In this document: one piece after another, positions 7,706-17,619 of the stretch
Layout of the letters: each line of letters begins with the position of its first letter
Numbering within the stretch: position 1 is the stretch's first letter
Origin: Cellulomonas sp. S1-8
GTDB lineage: Bacteria; Actinomycetota; Actinomycetes; Actinomycetales; Cellulomonadaceae
Reading direction: 5' to 3'
Length of the DNA: 64,000 nt
Assembly: GCF_026184235.1 (NCBI RefSeq)
Contig: NZ_CP110806.1
Location: 186,001-250,000, forward strand
Notes under the pieces: model-generated
The model's input: the letters and a program-made list of their open reading frames with translations, nothing else
Database searches by the model: none
What the model was told of the DNA's origin: nothing
Position numbers and translations under genes: made by a program

Positions 7706-9820
7706 ATGACGACACCTCCCGGCGGCGACACCCCGGCCGCCACGCCCTTCCACGACCTCGACGCGTACGTCGCGCTCCCGCGACTGTCGGGCCTCGTACT
7801 CTCGCCCGACGGCACACGGCTGGTGACGGCCGTGCAGACCCTCGACCGCAAGCGCACCGCGTACGTCACGGCGCTCTGGGAGGTCGACCCGACGGGTGAG
7901 CGCGCGGCGCGGCGCCTGACACGGTCCGCCAAGAGCGAGGCGTCCGCGGCGTTCACGCCCGCAGGCGACCTGCTGTTCACGAGCGCGCGCCCCGACCCGG
8001 ATGCGCAGGACACCGACGAGGACCCGAAGGCCGCGCTGTGGCTGCTGCCCGCCGACGGCGCCGAGGCCCGCGTCGTCGCCGACCGCGGCGCCGGGCTCGG
8101 GGGCGTGCAGGTCGCGACCGACGCGCCGACGGTGCTGGTCCTGTCCGAGGTCCTGCCGTCGGCGAGCGACCCGACCGACGACGACCGCCGCCGCAAGGAG
8201 CGCAAGGACGCAGGCGTCGCCGCGATCCTGCACACCGGGTACCCGGTGCGGTACTGGGACCACGACCTGGGTCCGGGGTCGCCCCACGCGTTCGTCGCGA
8301 CCGTCGCCGCGGACGTCGCGGCCCCCCGCGCCGGTGAGCGCGACCCGCGCCTCGACCTGACGGACGTGACTCCCGGCGCCCGCACCGAGCTGCTCGAGCA
8401 GACCCCCGCGCTGAGCCCCGACGGGCGCACCGTCGTCACGCCGTGGAACCGCGCGGGTGCGCGCGGCGAGCTGCGCACGCACCTGGTCGCCGTCGACGTC
8501 GCGAGCGGCGAGCGGCGGGTGCTCGTCGACGACGAGGGCGCGGACATCGGCCACCCGGTCGTCTCGCCGGACGGGCAGTGGGTCGCCTACGCGCGCGAGA
8601 CGCTGTCGACGCCGCACGTGGCGCCGGCCGTCGAACTGTGGGTCGCGCCGCTCGCCGGCGGTGAGCCCCGCCGGCTGGCCGCGGGCTGGGACCGGTGGCC
8701 GTCGACCCCGGTCTGGCTGCCGTCGTCCGACGCCCTGCTGGTCGTCGCGGACGACGACGGCCGCGCGCCGGTGTTCCACGTGGAACTGAGCTCCGACACG
8801 GTCACGCGCGTGACCAGCGACGACGCGGCGTTCTCCGACGTGCGGGTCAGCCCCGACGGGCGGACCGCGTACGCGCTGCGCACGTCGTACGCGGTGCCCG
8901 CGCACCCCGTGCGGATCGACCTCGCGGCCGCGCTCGTCGGCGCGCCCGTCGCGGCGCAGGCCCTCCGCTCGCCCGCGCCCGACGTCCCGCTGCCGGGACG
9001 CCTCGACGAGGTCGTCGCGACGGCCCCCGACGGCACCCGGGTGCGCGCGTGGCTCGCCCTGCCCGAGGGCGCCGGCCCGGAGGCGAAGGCCCCGCTGCTG
9101 CTGTGGATCCACGGCGGCCCGCTCGGCTCGTGGAACGCGTGGTCGTGGCGGTGGAACCCGTGGCTGATGGTCGCGCGCGGCTACGCCGTGCTGCTGCCGG
9201 ACCCCGCGCTGTCGACCGGCTACGGCCAGGACTTCGTCCAGCGCGGCTGGGGCGCGTGGGGCGCGGCGCCCTACACGGACCTGCTGGCCGCGACCGACGC
9301 CGCCCTCGAGCGCGACGACGTCGACCCCGAGCGCACCGCCGTCATGGGCGGGTCGTTCGGCGGGTACATGGCCAACTGGGTCGCCGGGCACACCGACCGC
9401 TTCCGCGCGATCGTCACGCACGCGAGCCTGTGGGCCCTCGACCAGTTCGGCCCGACGACGGACGCCTCGTACTACTGGCAGCGCGAGATGACCCCCGAGA
9501 TGGCGCTGGAGAACTCACCGCACCGGTTCGTCGGCGACATCGTCACGCCCATGCTCGTCGTCCACGGCGACAAGGACTACCGCGTGCCCATCGGCGAGGG
9601 CCTGCGCCTGTGGTACGAGCTGCTGTCCGCGTCCGGCCTGCCCGCCGACGACGAGGGCCGCACCCCCCACCGCTTCCTGTACTACCCGGACGAGAACCAC
9701 TGGATCCTCAAGCCGCAGCACGCCAAGGTCTGGTACGGCGCGGTCGAGGCGTTCCTCGCCGAGCACGTCCTGGGCCGCACGGGCGAGGACGCGGTGGCCT
9801 ACCCGGAGGTGCTGGGCTGA
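7706..9820 (+). CDS. S9 family prolyl oligopeptidase / acylaminoacyl-peptidase
   Basis: A 704-aa cytoplasmic serine peptidase. The N-terminal 420 residues form the beta-propeller, with WD40/TolB-like strands such as SPDGRTVVTPWN, SPDGQWVAYARE and SPDGRTAYALRT. The C-terminal alpha/beta-hydrolase domain carries the triad: Ser550 in GGSFGGYMANW, Asp624 in GDKDYRVP and His665 in ENHWILKP. The oxyanion motif is WIHGGPLGSW. It would cleave short or N-acylated peptides. The gene stands alone after the zinc-ribbon miniprotein and is followed by a hairpin at 9845-9861. Confidence 0.93.
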   Translation: MTTPPGGDTPAATPFHDLDAYVALPRLSGLVLSPDGTRLVTAVQTLDRKRTAYVTALWEVDPTGERAARRLTRSAKSEASAAFTPAGDLLFTSARPDPDAQDTDEDPKAALWLLPADGAEARVVADRGAGLGGVQVATDAPTVLVLSEVLPSASDPTDDDRRRKERKDAGVAAILHTGYPVRYWDHDLGPGSPHAFVATVAADVAAPRAGERDPRLDLTDVTPGARTELLEQTPALSPDGRTVVTPWNRAGARGELRTHLVAVDVASGERRVLVDDEGADIGHPVVSPDGQWVAYARETLSTPHVAPAVELWVAPLAGGEPRRLAAGWDRWPSTPVWLPSSDALLVVADDDGRAPVFHVELSSDTVTRVTSDDAAFSDVRVSPDGRTAYALRTSYAVPAHPVRIDLAAALVGAPVAAQALRSPAPDVPLPGRLDEVVATAPDGTRVRAWLALPEGAGPEAKAPLLLWIHGGPLGSWNAWSWRWNPWLMVARGYAVLLPDPALSTGYGQDFVQRGWGAWGAAPYTDLLAATDAALERDDVDPERTAVMGGSFGGYMANWVAGHTDRFRAIVTHASLWALDQFGPTTDASYYWQREMTPEMALENSPHRFVGDIVTPMLVVHGDKDYRVPIGEGLRLWYELLSASGLPADDEGRTPHRFLYYPDENHWILKPQHAKVWYGAVEAFLAEHVLGRTGEDAVAYPEVLG

Positions 9821-9841
9821 GTGCACTACCTGGGTCCGTGT

Positions 9842-9863
9842 CCGCGGAGGCATCGCCTCCGTG
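9842..9863. terminator. Hairpin between convergent genes
   Basis: A 7-bp perfect stem (CGGAGGC atc GCCTCCG at 9845-9861), 25 nt after the S9 peptidase stop and ahead of a convergent gene. It could end transcription from either side. It has no U-tract. Confidence 0.45.
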
Positions 9864-9925
9864 GACGCACGATCCGGCTGGCAGAAGAGACCGCAGATGG
9901 GACCCGACTGTGGTGCGTCAGCTCG

Positions 9926-10225
9926 TCAGACAGGATCGGTGAACGAGACCCGCTTGCCGGTGGCGTGGGCATGGGCGATCTCTCTGCTCGTGGACTCGCC
10001 GACGTACCCGCCCGGGTTGACAACCAGGACCCGGTCAGCCAGCTCGATCTTCCGCAGGTGGAGGGCGCCCAGCGCGGCCTTCTGCGCCTCGGTCATCACC
10101 TCGTTCGCTTCGCCCCGCGCGACGACGATGACGCCTGCCAAAGTCAGGTCACGGTTCGCCGCACGCATCTCGTCGACGAACCGGCTGGAGCCGCAGATGC
10201 AGACGATCTCAGGTCGGTCGGGCAC
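9926..10225 (-). CDS. Nucleoside 2-deoxyribosyltransferase-like protein
   Basis: A 99-aa protein starting PEIVCICGSSRF, with KIELADRVLVVNPGGYVGES and STSREIAHAHATGKRV near the C terminus. This resembles the Rossmann-like nucleoside 2-deoxyribosyltransferase/DUF4406 group, in which small proteins bind nucleotides or nucleosides. The actual reaction is not known for such short members. It lies downstream of the VapBC-like pair on the same strand. Confidence 0.65.
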   Translation of the reverse strand: MPDRPEIVCICGSSRFVDEMRAANRDLTLAGVIVVARGEANEVMTEAQKAALGALHLRKIELADRVLVVNPGGYVGESTSREIAHAHATGKRVSFTDPV

Positions 10226-10296
10226 GCCTCAATCCTCTTCGGTCGAACGGGAAGCCGTCAGCCTGCACCCGGCTCACGGGCTTCCAGCAGCACGGT

Positions 10297-10746
10297 CTAG
10301 CGGCCCGCGCCCGACGACACGTAGTCGAGGACGGTGGCTGTGGTGTGACCCTGGGCGGCGAACCACGACCAGTACCTGTCGCGCGTGACGACCTTGACAC
10401 CCAACCGCTCGACGGTCGCGAGGATCAGAGCGTCACCGAGCGACAGCGTGGCGTGATGGGGACCGGGGTGGGCGTCGGAGGCCTCCCGCAGCTCTGCTGC
10501 GCGCAGCAGGTCGTCGTCCTCGGGGTGAGCGATCACGGCGCCGTGGGCGGAGAAAGCCGTCCAGAGCTGTGACGGGGTCGAGGTGTTGCCGTCGACCCGC
10601 GCACGGTGGACGACCTCCGTTAGGACCGGGCCGGCGAGGACAGGGGTGATCTGCGGGTTGCTCAGCAAGGCGTCGACACGTTGCCAGGTCGGTTCTTGCA
10701 GGATCCAGGTGAGCAGCACCGAGCTGTCGAACGCGACGTTCGTCAT
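10297..10746 (-). CDS. vapC: PIN-domain ribonuclease toxin (VapC-like)
   Basis: A 149-aa PIN domain. Conserved acidic residues are visible in NVAFDSSVLL (Asp7), VLTEVVHRA, LGDALILA and VVTRDRYW. VapC toxins are Mg-dependent RNases that cut tRNA, rRNA or mRNA when their antitoxin is degraded. The ATG overlaps the antitoxin stop by 4 nt (ATGA), the standard coupling for such modules. The RNA target is unknown. Confidence 0.85.
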   Translation of the reverse strand: MTNVAFDSSVLLTWILQEPTWQRVDALLSNPQITPVLAGPVLTEVVHRARVDGNTSTPSQLWTAFSAHGAVIAHPEDDDLLRAAELREASDAHPGPHHATLSLGDALILATVERLGVKVVTRDRYWSWFAAQGHTTATVLDYVSSGAGR

Positions 10747-11084
10747 GCCACCCCGAGCTCGGCGAGCAGGTCGGCAGCGCTGAGGTCCAGGTCTGCCGGA
10801 GCAGGCGTGCTGCGGTTGAAGCCGGCCTCCTCGAGCCGTTGGTCCTCGGTGCGCGCCGCCCGAACCTTGGCCGTGGAGTCACCGGCGTCACCGCCTGTGT
10901 TGTTCGCCCACACGGCCATGGCAGCGGCGCGTGCCGTCACGAGCCGGACGCCGTCGTCCTCGACCACGAACTCGACGCGGTCACCGGCCTCGAGTGCGAG
11001 CGCAGCGCGGACCTCTGCGGGGATCACGACCCGCCCCTGCTTGTTGACCGTTCCGTGGGCGCGGCGTGCTCGATCTGTCCTCAT
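10743..11084 (-). CDS. vapB: AbrB/SpoVT-type antitoxin
   Basis: A 113-aa protein with a swapped-hairpin AbrB DNA-binding domain at residues 10-50 (GTVNKQGRVVIPAEVRAALA, then GDRVEFVVEDDGVRLV). An acidic C-terminal tail (PADLDLSAADLLAELGV) is expected to wrap the toxin. The tail is longer than in typical VapB (about 75-90 aa). A TACACT -10 box lies 8 bases before the ATG, so the message is probably leaderless. An inverted repeat upstream (11113-11138) is a likely autoregulatory site. Confidence 0.83.
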   Translation of the reverse strand: MRTDRARRAHGTVNKQGRVVIPAEVRAALALEAGDRVEFVVEDDGVRLVTARAAAMAVWANNTGGDAGDSTAKVRAARTEDQRLEEAGFNRSTPAPADLDLSAADLLAELGVA

Positions 11085-11092
11085 GAGTTCCG

Positions 11093-11138
11093 AGTGTACG
11101 TGGGGGCAGACAGTGTCACAACATCGATCCCGTGACAC
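11093..11138 (-). promoter_or_regulatory. Promoter and operator of the VapBC-like pair
   Basis: On the minus strand a TACACT -10 hexamer (11093-11098) sits 8 nt before the antitoxin ATG, the geometry of a leaderless promoter. Just upstream is a perfect 7-bp inverted repeat, GTGTCAC (11113-11119) and GTGACAC (11132-11138). It would cover the -35 region and fits binding by a dimeric AbrB-type antitoxin. Confidence 0.6.
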
Positions 11139-11172
11139 CGGGTTGCTTGCGAGGTCCGCCGGGGCAGCCGAC

Positions 11173-11925
11173 TCAGTGCGGTTCGCAGACGTAGAGCTGG
11201 AGCGCCGCACCTGCGGTGAGTGGCGCACGGGACCAGTCACCGAAGCGCTCGACCACCCGCAGACCGCCGAGCGAGAGCAGCAGCGGCAGCTCCTGGGGAA
11301 AGATGCTCCTGATCTCGAGCGGCATGACGACGAAGTCGGCCTCGGAGTCGGTCGAGAAGTACCACCTGCCGCGAGTGACCTGCGCGGCCGCGTCGTACTC
11401 GTCCGCGACGTCGACGTGCACCACGCCACGATCAGGGTCCACGAACGACAGCGCGTCGCGTCGTCGTCGGATGCCGTCGGCCTGGGCGAGCACGCCGACG
11501 CTCGGGTTGAACACGTCGAAGACGAGCCGCGCTCCGGGCGCCAGGTGCCGTCGCACCAACCGGAAGCAGGCCACCAGGTCCTCGGCAGCGTGCAGGTGGA
11601 GCAACGAGTTGGCGGCGATGAGCACGAGGTCGAACGTCCGGCCCAGGTCGAACTCGCGCATGTCGCCCTGCACCCACTCCACCTCCACGCCACGCTCGGC
11701 CGCTTTGCGCCGAGCCTCGGCGAGCATGGCCGCTGAGAGCTCGAGGCCCGTGCACGCGTGCCCGTCGGAGGCGATCGGGATCAGCTTGTTCCCGGTGCCG
11801 CTCCCGAGCTCCAGGACGCGCCCGCCGTGCCGACCGGCCTCGGCCCTGTAGAACTCGACGGCCTGCTCGCTCCCGGGGAACAACCGGTCGTACAACGTCG
11901 CATCCGAGTAGAACTGCCCGCTCAT
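11173..11925 (-). CDS. Class I SAM-dependent methyltransferase
   Basis: A 250-aa Rossmann-fold methyltransferase. Motif I is VLELGSGTGNKLIPIA (about residue 36), followed by TGLELSAAMLAEARR, VQGDMREF and DLVLIAANSLLHL. ATG 11925 has AAGGAAGG at good distance, so I prefer it to the longer open frame. The beta-sheet C-terminal half (GRWYFSTDSEADF) resembles small-molecule methyltransferases. The substrate is unknown. It is followed by the VapBC-like promoter region. Confidence 0.88.
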   Translation of the reverse strand: MSGQFYSDATLYDRLFPGSEQAVEFYRAEAGRHGGRVLELGSGTGNKLIPIASDGHACTGLELSAAMLAEARRKAAERGVEVEWVQGDMREFDLGRTFDLVLIAANSLLHLHAAEDLVACFRLVRRHLAPGARLVFDVFNPSVGVLAQADGIRRRRDALSFVDPDRGVVHVDVADEYDAAAQVTRGRWYFSTDSEADFVVMPLEIRSIFPQELPLLLSLGGLRVVERFGDWSRAPLTAGAALQLYVCEPH

Positions 11926-11986
11926 GAGGCGACACCTTCCTTGCGGGGTCTCGGGCCACCGGCGTCTCCGGCAGACGAGCGCCGCC

Positions 11987-13141
11987 TCACAGGTCCGTCG
12001 GGTCCACCAGGAAGTCGGCCTCGTCGGCCACCTCACCACCGGCGACGGCGTGCAGCGCCTTGGTGAGGGTCGCGATGAGCGGCGCCGACCGGCTGCGCGC
12101 GACGCGGTGCTCGAACGACGGCTTCTCGCGCTCGATCTGCTCGATCTCGAACGGCTCCCAGCGCACCCGGTAGGCCACGACGCCGGCCTTCGTCCAGGGC
12201 AGGTCCTCCATGAGCGGCGGCAGCTGCTCGCACGCCGCGACCTCGACGGCCAGCATGCCGTCCATGCCCAGGTCGACGAGCACGCCGAACGCCTCGGCGG
12301 GCGGCGGCGCGGCCAGCACGAGCTCGTCGTACGCGTCGGCCTCGGCCATGAGGCGGCGGCGGTCGTCGGGGTCCGCGACGCCGTGCTCCTCGAGCGCCGC
12401 GCGCAGCCCTGACCCGCCGACCTCGGACACCCCGCCGACAGCGCCGTGCGACCCGCGGCCGGCCAGGACCGTCGGTCCCGCCCACGAGCCGGGCGTCGCG
12501 ACCGAGAGGTAGGCCCTGGGCTGGACGGTCTGCACGACCGCCAGCACGACCGCCGGCTCGAGCCAGCGGTCGGTCAGCACGGTCAGGTCGGTGGCGGCGT
12601 CCGGGTCGGGGGTCAGGACGACGCCGGTCTGCGTCCGCACCGCGCCGCCGAGCCGGCGCGCAGCGGCGACGAGCCACTGCAGCACCCGCTCCTCCTCGCG
12701 GATCGGCAGGCCGTCGGGGAACGCGCGCTTGAGGCCGTCGCGGTCGCCGCCCGGCCAGGGGCGCTCCCCGCGCTCGCGTGGCGCCTGCAGGACCCAGACC
12801 ATGACGGTCGAGGCGGGCAGGCCGAGCGCGATCGCGTCGTGCGCGACGATGCCGTACGGCCCGGCGAGCGACGACAGGCGCGCGAGCCGCAGGGCGCGGG
12901 CCGGCCGGGCGGACGCCCGCGGCACGGACCGGATCCCCAGCGCAGCGGTCACGGCGGGCAGCATGCCGGTGCGCGTCGGGGCCTCGGACGCGGCGCGGTC
13001 CTCCCAGCGCACGTTGCGGAACCGGCTGGCGGCGAGGACCTCGATCTCCTCGGGCTCGACGCCGGCGGGCAGCGCGAGCAGGTGCCGGTCGGCCAGCGTC
13101 GGGTCGCCGAGCGCCAGGGGAGGCAGGGAGAGCGCCGCCAT
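11987..13141 (-). CDS. Uncharacterised protein, paralogue of the 36.5-37.4 kb gene
   Basis: A 384-aa soluble protein that I cannot assign. Its start overlaps the dcd stop by one base (TGATG), so the two are translationally coupled. Alignable segments with the protein at 36510-37418 include YRVRWEPFEIEQIEREKPS against YRVAWRPHDPLELEMSHPS. The ends also match: TLTKALHAVAGGEVADEADF against TLWRTAGGTVVDAGGF. The N terminus resembles neither a signal peptide nor a known enzyme motif. Mid-sequence there is DRWLEPAVVLAVVQTVQPRAYLS. Confidence 0.75.
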   Translation of the reverse strand: MAALSLPPLALGDPTLADRHLLALPAGVEPEEIEVLAASRFRNVRWEDRAASEAPTRTGMLPAVTAALGIRSVPRASARPARALRLARLSSLAGPYGIVAHDAIALGLPASTVMVWVLQAPRERGERPWPGGDRDGLKRAFPDGLPIREEERVLQWLVAAARRLGGAVRTQTGVVLTPDPDAATDLTVLTDRWLEPAVVLAVVQTVQPRAYLSVATPGSWAGPTVLAGRGSHGAVGGVSEVGGSGLRAALEEHGVADPDDRRRLMAEADAYDELVLAAPPPAEAFGVLVDLGMDGMLAVEVAACEQLPPLMEDLPWTKAGVVAYRVRWEPFEIEQIEREKPSFEHRVARSRSAPLIATLTKALHAVAGGEVADEADFLVDPTDL

Positions 13142-13716
13142 CACAGCTCCGTCCGGTGGAACCCCTGCCAGGAGCGCGACGCCGTCGGCCCGCGCTGCCC
13201 CTGGTAGCGCGAGCCGTACGCGCTCGAGCCGTACGGGTTCTCGGTGGGCGACGTGAGGCGGAAGAAGCAGAGCTGCCCGATCTTCATGCCGGGCCACAGC
13301 AGGATCGGCAGGGTCGCGACGTTCGACAGCTCGAGCGTGACGTGCCCGCTGAACCCGGGGTCGACGAACCCGGCGGTCGAGTGCGTGAGCAGCCCCAGGC
13401 GGCCGAGGGAGGACTTGCCCTCGAGGCGCGCGGCGACGTCGTCGGGCAGGGTTACCTGCTCGTACGTCGCACCCAGGACGAACTCCCCGGGGTGCAGCAC
13501 GAACGACTCCCCGCTCTCGACCTCGACGAGGCGCGTGAGGTCGGGCTGCTCGGCGGCCGGGTCGATGAACGGGTACTTGTGGTTGTCGAACAGCCGGAAG
13601 TACCGGTCGAGGCGCACGTCGATGCTCGACGGCTGGACCATCGTGGGCTCGTAGGGGTCGAGACCGACCCTGCCCGACTCGAGCTCGGCACGGATGTCGC
13701 GGTCGGAGAGCAGCAC
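13141..13716 (-). CDS. dcd: dCTP deaminase
   Basis: A 191-aa trimeric enzyme that deaminates dCTP. Its motifs are [20 protein letters not shown] at the N terminus, [50 protein letters not shown] and the C-terminal nucleotide-binding [10 protein letters not shown]. In mycobacteria the homologue also hydrolyses dUTP and gives dUMP directly, and this may apply here. It is the first gene of a unit with the uncharacterised gene downstream (1-nt overlap). Confidence 0.95.
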   Translation of the reverse strand: MLLSDRDIRAELESGRVGLDPYEPTMVQPSSIDVRLDRYFRLFDNHKYPFIDPAAEQPDLTRLVEVESGESFVLHPGEFVLGATYEQVTLPDDVAARLEGKSSLGRLGLLTHSTAGFVDPGFSGHVTLELSNVATLPILLWPGMKIGQLCFFRLTSPTENPYGSSAYGSRYQGQRGPTASRSWQGFHRTEL

Positions 13717-13853
13717 GCGCCCACCGTAGTGGGAAGCGCGGGGCGCCCGTCGACATCGTGGAGCGCCCGCACACGTTCCTCACACGACCGGGTGCACACC
13801 GGCTGCCTCGTCGGGCAGCGGTGACGGGTGCAGCGGTGAAAGGTCACGGGTCG

Positions 13854-13912
13854 TTCCGGCGGGCGAGCCTTCGGGATATGCTGTGCCCGCTTCGCCTGTG
13901 GGAGCGCTCTCG
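13854..13912 (+). promoter_or_regulatory. Promoter and CebR-like operator for the cellobiose genes
   Basis: TTCCGG (13854-13859) and TATGCT (13877-13882) are 17 bp apart and form a plausible promoter. TGGGAGCGCTCTCG at 13899-13912 matches 11 of 14 bases of the CebR/CelR box TGGGAGCGCTCCCA known from actinobacterial cellulose and cellobiose genes. It lies just after the predicted transcription start, a position suited to repression released by cellobiose. The rest of the gap from 13717 to 14075 shows no gene. Confidence 0.6.
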
Positions 13913-14075
13913 CCCAGAGCAGGCGACGCGCTTCGACGGCGAGCGCGCGCGGGACGTCCCGCGATGTAGTTCCGTAGGACGACCAGGTACCTGAGCAGGG
14001 TCGCTGACGCCTGGCGTGCACCCCACCGGTGACGCCCGGGAGACGGACCGTGCAACGAGGCACGAGAGGCATGCG

Positions 14076-16544
14076 ATGCGGTTCGGCCACTTCGACGACG
14101 AGGCGCGCGAGTACGTCGTCACGACGCCCCACACCCCCTACCCGTGGATCAACTACCTCGGGTCGGAGCAGTTCTTCTCGCTGCTGTCCCACCAGGCCGG
14201 CGGGTACTCCTTCTACCGCGACGCCAAGATGCGGCGTCTGACGCGGTACCGGTACAACAACGTCCCCGCCGACACCGGCGGCCGCTACCTGTACGTCAAC
14301 GACGGCGGCGACGTGTGGACCCCGTCGTGGCTGCCGGTCAAGGCGGACCTCGACCACTTCGAGGCGCGCCACGGCCTGGGCTACTCCCGCATCACGGGGG
14401 AGCGCGGCGGCCTGCGGGTCGCGACGACGTTCTTCGTGCCGCTGGGCGAGGACGCCGAGGTGCAGCGCGTCGCGGTGACGAACACCTCCGACGTCGAGAA
14501 GACGGTGACGCTCTTCTCGTTCGTCGAGTTCTGCCTGTGGAACGCGCAGGACGACCAGACGAACTACCAGCGCAACCTCTCCATCGGCGAGGTCGAGGTC
14601 GAGCAGGACAGCCCCCACGGGTCGGCGATCTACCACAAGACCGAGTACCGCGAGCGGCGCGACCACTACGCCGTGTTCGGCGTGAACACCCGCGCGGACG
14701 GCTTCGACACGGACCGCGACACGTTCGTCGGCGCGTACAACTCGCTCGGTGAGGCGGCCGTGCCGCGCGCGGGTGCCTCGACGGGCTCGGTGGCGTCGGG
14801 CTGGTACCCGATCGGCTCGCACTCGGTGCACGTGACCCTCGCCCCGGGCGAGACGCGCGACCTCGTCTACGTCCTGGGCTACCTGGAGAACGCGCAGGAC
14901 GCCAAGTGGGCCGACGACGCGCACCAGGTGGTCAACAAGGAGAAGGCGCACGCGCTGCTGGGCCGGTTCGCGACGGCCGAGCAGGCCGACGCCGCGGTCG
15001 AGGCGCTGCAGAGCTACTGGACCGACCTGCTGTCGACGTACTCCGTGCGTTCGGGCGACGAGAAGCTCGACCGGATGGTCAACATCTGGAACCAGTACCA
15101 GTGCATGGTCACGTTCAACATGTCGCGCTCGGCGTCGTACTTCGAGACGGGCATCGGACGCGGCATGGGCTTCCGCGACTCGAACCAGGACCTGCTGGGC
15201 TTCGTCCACCTGGTCCCCGAGCGGGCACGCGAGCGGATCATCGACATCGCGTCGACGCAGTTCGACGACGGGTCGGCGTACCACCAGTACCAGCCGCTCA
15301 CCAAGCGCGGGAACAACGACATCGGCTCCGGCTTCAACGACGACCCGCTGTGGCTCATCGCCGGCGTCGCGGGGTACATCAAGGAGACCGGCGACTTCTC
15401 GATCCTCGACGCGCCCGTGCCGTTCGACAACGAGCCCGGGTCCGAGGTGCCGCTGTTCGAGCACCTGACGCGCTCGTTCGACTTCACGGTCCACCACCGC
15501 GGCCCGCACGGCCTGCCGCTCATCGGCCGGGCCGACTGGAACGACTGCCTCAACCTCAACTGCTTCTCGACGACACCGGGCGAGTCCTTCCAGACCACCG
15601 AGAACCAGGCCGGCGGGCACGCGGAGTCGGTCTTCATCGCCGCCCAGTTCGTGCTCTACGGCGAGCAGTACGCCGAGCTCGCGGAGCGCCGCGGCCTCAC
15701 GGAGGTCGCGTCGCAGGCGCGCAAGGTCGTGGGCGAGGTCCGCGAGGCCGTGCTCGAGCACGCGTGGGACGGCCGCTGGTTCCTGCGCGCGTACGACTTC
15801 TACGGCAACCCCGTCGGCACCGACGCCAAGCCCGAGGGCAAGATCTGGATCGAGCCGCAGGGCTTCGCCGTCATGGCGGGCATCGGTGTCGGCGACGGTC
15901 ACGACGACGTCGAGGCACCTGCCATCCAGGCGCTCGACGCGGTCGACGAGATGCTCGGCACGCCCCACGGCCTGGTGCTGCAGTACCCGGCGTACACCAC
16001 CTACCAGGTGGAGCTCGGCGAGGTCTCGACGTACCCGCCGGGGTACAAGGAGAACGGTGGCATCTTCTGCCACAACAACCCGTGGGTGATCATCGCCGAG
16101 ACGGTGGTCGGCCGCGGCGACAAGGCGTTCGACTACTACAAGCGGATCACCCCGGCGTACCGCGAGGAGATCAGCGACGTCCACAAGCTCGAGCCGTACG
16201 TGTACGCGCAGATGATCGCGGGCAAGCAGGCGCCGCGCGCCGGTGAGGCCAAGAACTCGTGGCTCACGGGCACGGCGGCGTGGAACTTCGTCGCCGTCTC
16301 GCAGTACCTGCTGGGCGTCCGGCCCGACTACGACGGCCTGGTCGTGGACCCGCAGATCGGTCCCGAGGTGCCGTCGTTCACGGTCACGCGCGTCGCCCGT
16401 GGCGCGACGTACGAGATCACCGTCACCAACTCGGGTGCGCGGGGCTCGCGCGGTGCGCTGGTCGTCGACGGGACCCCCGTCGAGGGCAACCACGTGCCGT
16501 ACGCGCCGGCCGGGAGCACCGTCCGCGTGGAGGTCACGCTCTGA
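14076..16544 (+). CDS. cbp: Cellobiose phosphorylase (GH94)
   Basis: An 822-aa cytoplasmic enzyme that splits cellobiose with phosphate into alpha-glucose 1-phosphate and glucose. ATG 14076 is chosen over the upstream frame because it gives the family start ([14 protein letters not shown]) and 822 residues, the length of the Cellulomonas enzyme. The catalytic acid is Asp490 in [10 protein letters not shown]. Other family segments are [34 protein letters not shown] and [17 protein letters not shown]. The protein is highly conserved throughout. An epimerase gene follows after 46 nt. A CebR-like box upstream suggests induction by cellobiose. Confidence 0.97.
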   Translation: MRFGHFDDEAREYVVTTPHTPYPWINYLGSEQFFSLLSHQAGGYSFYRDAKMRRLTRYRYNNVPADTGGRYLYVNDGGDVWTPSWLPVKADLDHFEARHGLGYSRITGERGGLRVATTFFVPLGEDAEVQRVAVTNTSDVEKTVTLFSFVEFCLWNAQDDQTNYQRNLSIGEVEVEQDSPHGSAIYHKTEYRERRDHYAVFGVNTRADGFDTDRDTFVGAYNSLGEAAVPRAGASTGSVASGWYPIGSHSVHVTLAPGETRDLVYVLGYLENAQDAKWADDAHQVVNKEKAHALLGRFATAEQADAAVEALQSYWTDLLSTYSVRSGDEKLDRMVNIWNQYQCMVTFNMSRSASYFETGIGRGMGFRDSNQDLLGFVHLVPERARERIIDIASTQFDDGSAYHQYQPLTKRGNNDIGSGFNDDPLWLIAGVAGYIKETGDFSILDAPVPFDNEPGSEVPLFEHLTRSFDFTVHHRGPHGLPLIGRADWNDCLNLNCFSTTPGESFQTTENQAGGHAESVFIAAQFVLYGEQYAELAERRGLTEVASQARKVVGEVREAVLEHAWDGRWFLRAYDFYGNPVGTDAKPEGKIWIEPQGFAVMAGIGVGDGHDDVEAPAIQALDAVDEMLGTPHGLVLQYPAYTTYQVELGEVSTYPPGYKENGGIFCHNNPWVIIAETVVGRGDKAFDYYKRITPAYREEISDVHKLEPYVYAQMIAGKQAPRAGEAKNSWLTGTAAWNFVAVSQYLLGVRPDYDGLVVDPQIGPEVPSFTVTRVARGATYEITVTNSGARGSRGALVVDGTPVEGNHVPYAPAGSTVRVEVTL

Positions 16545-16590
16545 CCGGGGCCCTCGCGCACCCGGTGCCGACAGCAGGGGGCTGCCGCCG

Positions 16591-17598
16591 ATGACGATCA
16601 CCGCGCCGATCACCGAGCTCGCGCCCGCCCCGGTCACCCCGGCCGTGGCGGCGCCCCCGAGCGCCGTCACGCTGCGCAACGACCGCTGGGAGGTCGACGT
16701 GCTGCCGGGCACCGGCGCGGCGCTCGGCGCCGGCCGCATCCGCACGTCCGACGGCGTGTGGCGCGACCTGCTGCGCCCGACGCGGCGCACCGGGTCGGGC
16801 GACCCGGAGAAGTGCGCGAGCTTCCCGATGGTGCCGTGGTCCAACCGCATCCGGGACGGCGTGCTGCCGTTCGCGGGGCGGCGCTGGCAGCTGCAGCGCA
16901 ACGCCGCGGACGGCACGGCGATCCACGGTGCGGTGCGGTACGCGCACTGGGACGTCGTCGAGCAGTCGGGCACGGGCGTGACGCTCGCCGTCGACACGGC
17001 CGAGCAGATCGGCATCAACTTCCCGTGGCAGTTCGGCGCGACGGTCCGGTACGCGGTCGACGGCGACGACCTGGTCGTCACGACGTCGGTGCGCAACACC
17101 GACGTCGAGCCGTTCCCCGCGGGCTTCGGCCACCACCCCTACCTGAGCCGCGCGCTGCTGCCCGTCGGCGCGCCCGCGCGCGAGTACCCGCCGACCGCGG
17201 GCCCCCTGCTGCAGGTCGACGCGGCCGCCGGGTACCGGCTGACGGGTGCGCTGCCGGACGGGCCCGCCGGGCCGGTGCCGCCGCGCGCGGACTTCCGGGC
17301 GCAGCGGCCGCTGGGCACCGGGTTCGTCGACGACGTCCTGACGAGCCTCGCGCCGGGCGCGCCCGTGCACGTCGAGTACCCCGAGGAGGGCGTCGCCGTC
17401 GACCTCACCGTCGACCCGGTGTACCGCCACCTCGTCCTGTACGCGCCGCGCCGCCGCTGCTACTTCGCGGTCGAGCCGGCCACCAACGTCAACGACGGGT
17501 TCGCGCTGCACGACGCTGGCGTCCCCGGCACGGGCGTCTTCGTGCTGGAGCCCGGCGAGGAGCGGTCGGGCACGTTCCGGCTGGGCGTCACGGTCTGA
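16591..17598 (+). CDS. galM: Aldose 1-epimerase (mutarotase)
   Basis: A 335-aa protein of the aldose epimerase family, which interconverts alpha and beta anomers of free sugars. Visible motifs are FPMVPWSNRIRDGVLPFAG, IHGAVRYAHWDV (conserved His), GFGHHPYLS and the late VEPATNVNDGFAL. It begins with about 30 residues of Ala/Pro-rich sequence. Cotranscription with cellobiose phosphorylase suggests it equilibrates glucose anomers released from cellobiose for glucokinase. Three copies of a 15-nt repeat follow its stop. Confidence 0.92.
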   Translation: MTITAPITELAPAPVTPAVAAPPSAVTLRNDRWEVDVLPGTGAALGAGRIRTSDGVWRDLLRPTRRTGSGDPEKCASFPMVPWSNRIRDGVLPFAGRRWQLQRNAADGTAIHGAVRYAHWDVVEQSGTGVTLAVDTAEQIGINFPWQFGATVRYAVDGDDLVVTTSVRNTDVEPFPAGFGHHPYLSRALLPVGAPAREYPPTAGPLLQVDAAAGYRLTGALPDGPAGPVPPRADFRAQRPLGTGFVDDVLTSLAPGAPVHVEYPEEGVAVDLTVDPVYRHLVLYAPRRRCYFAVEPATNVNDGFALHDAGVPGTGVFVLEPGEERSGTFRLGVTV

Positions 17599-17619
17599 CC
17601 CGCACAGGGACCACACCAC

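Noticed and set aside
13452..17099. A 1215-aa open frame on the minus strand across the dcd gene and the cellobiose phosphorylase
   Set aside because: It is antisense to two certain genes, in a frame kept open by GC-rich codon bias. Its protein shows no family motif, only Arg/Val/Asp/His repeats.
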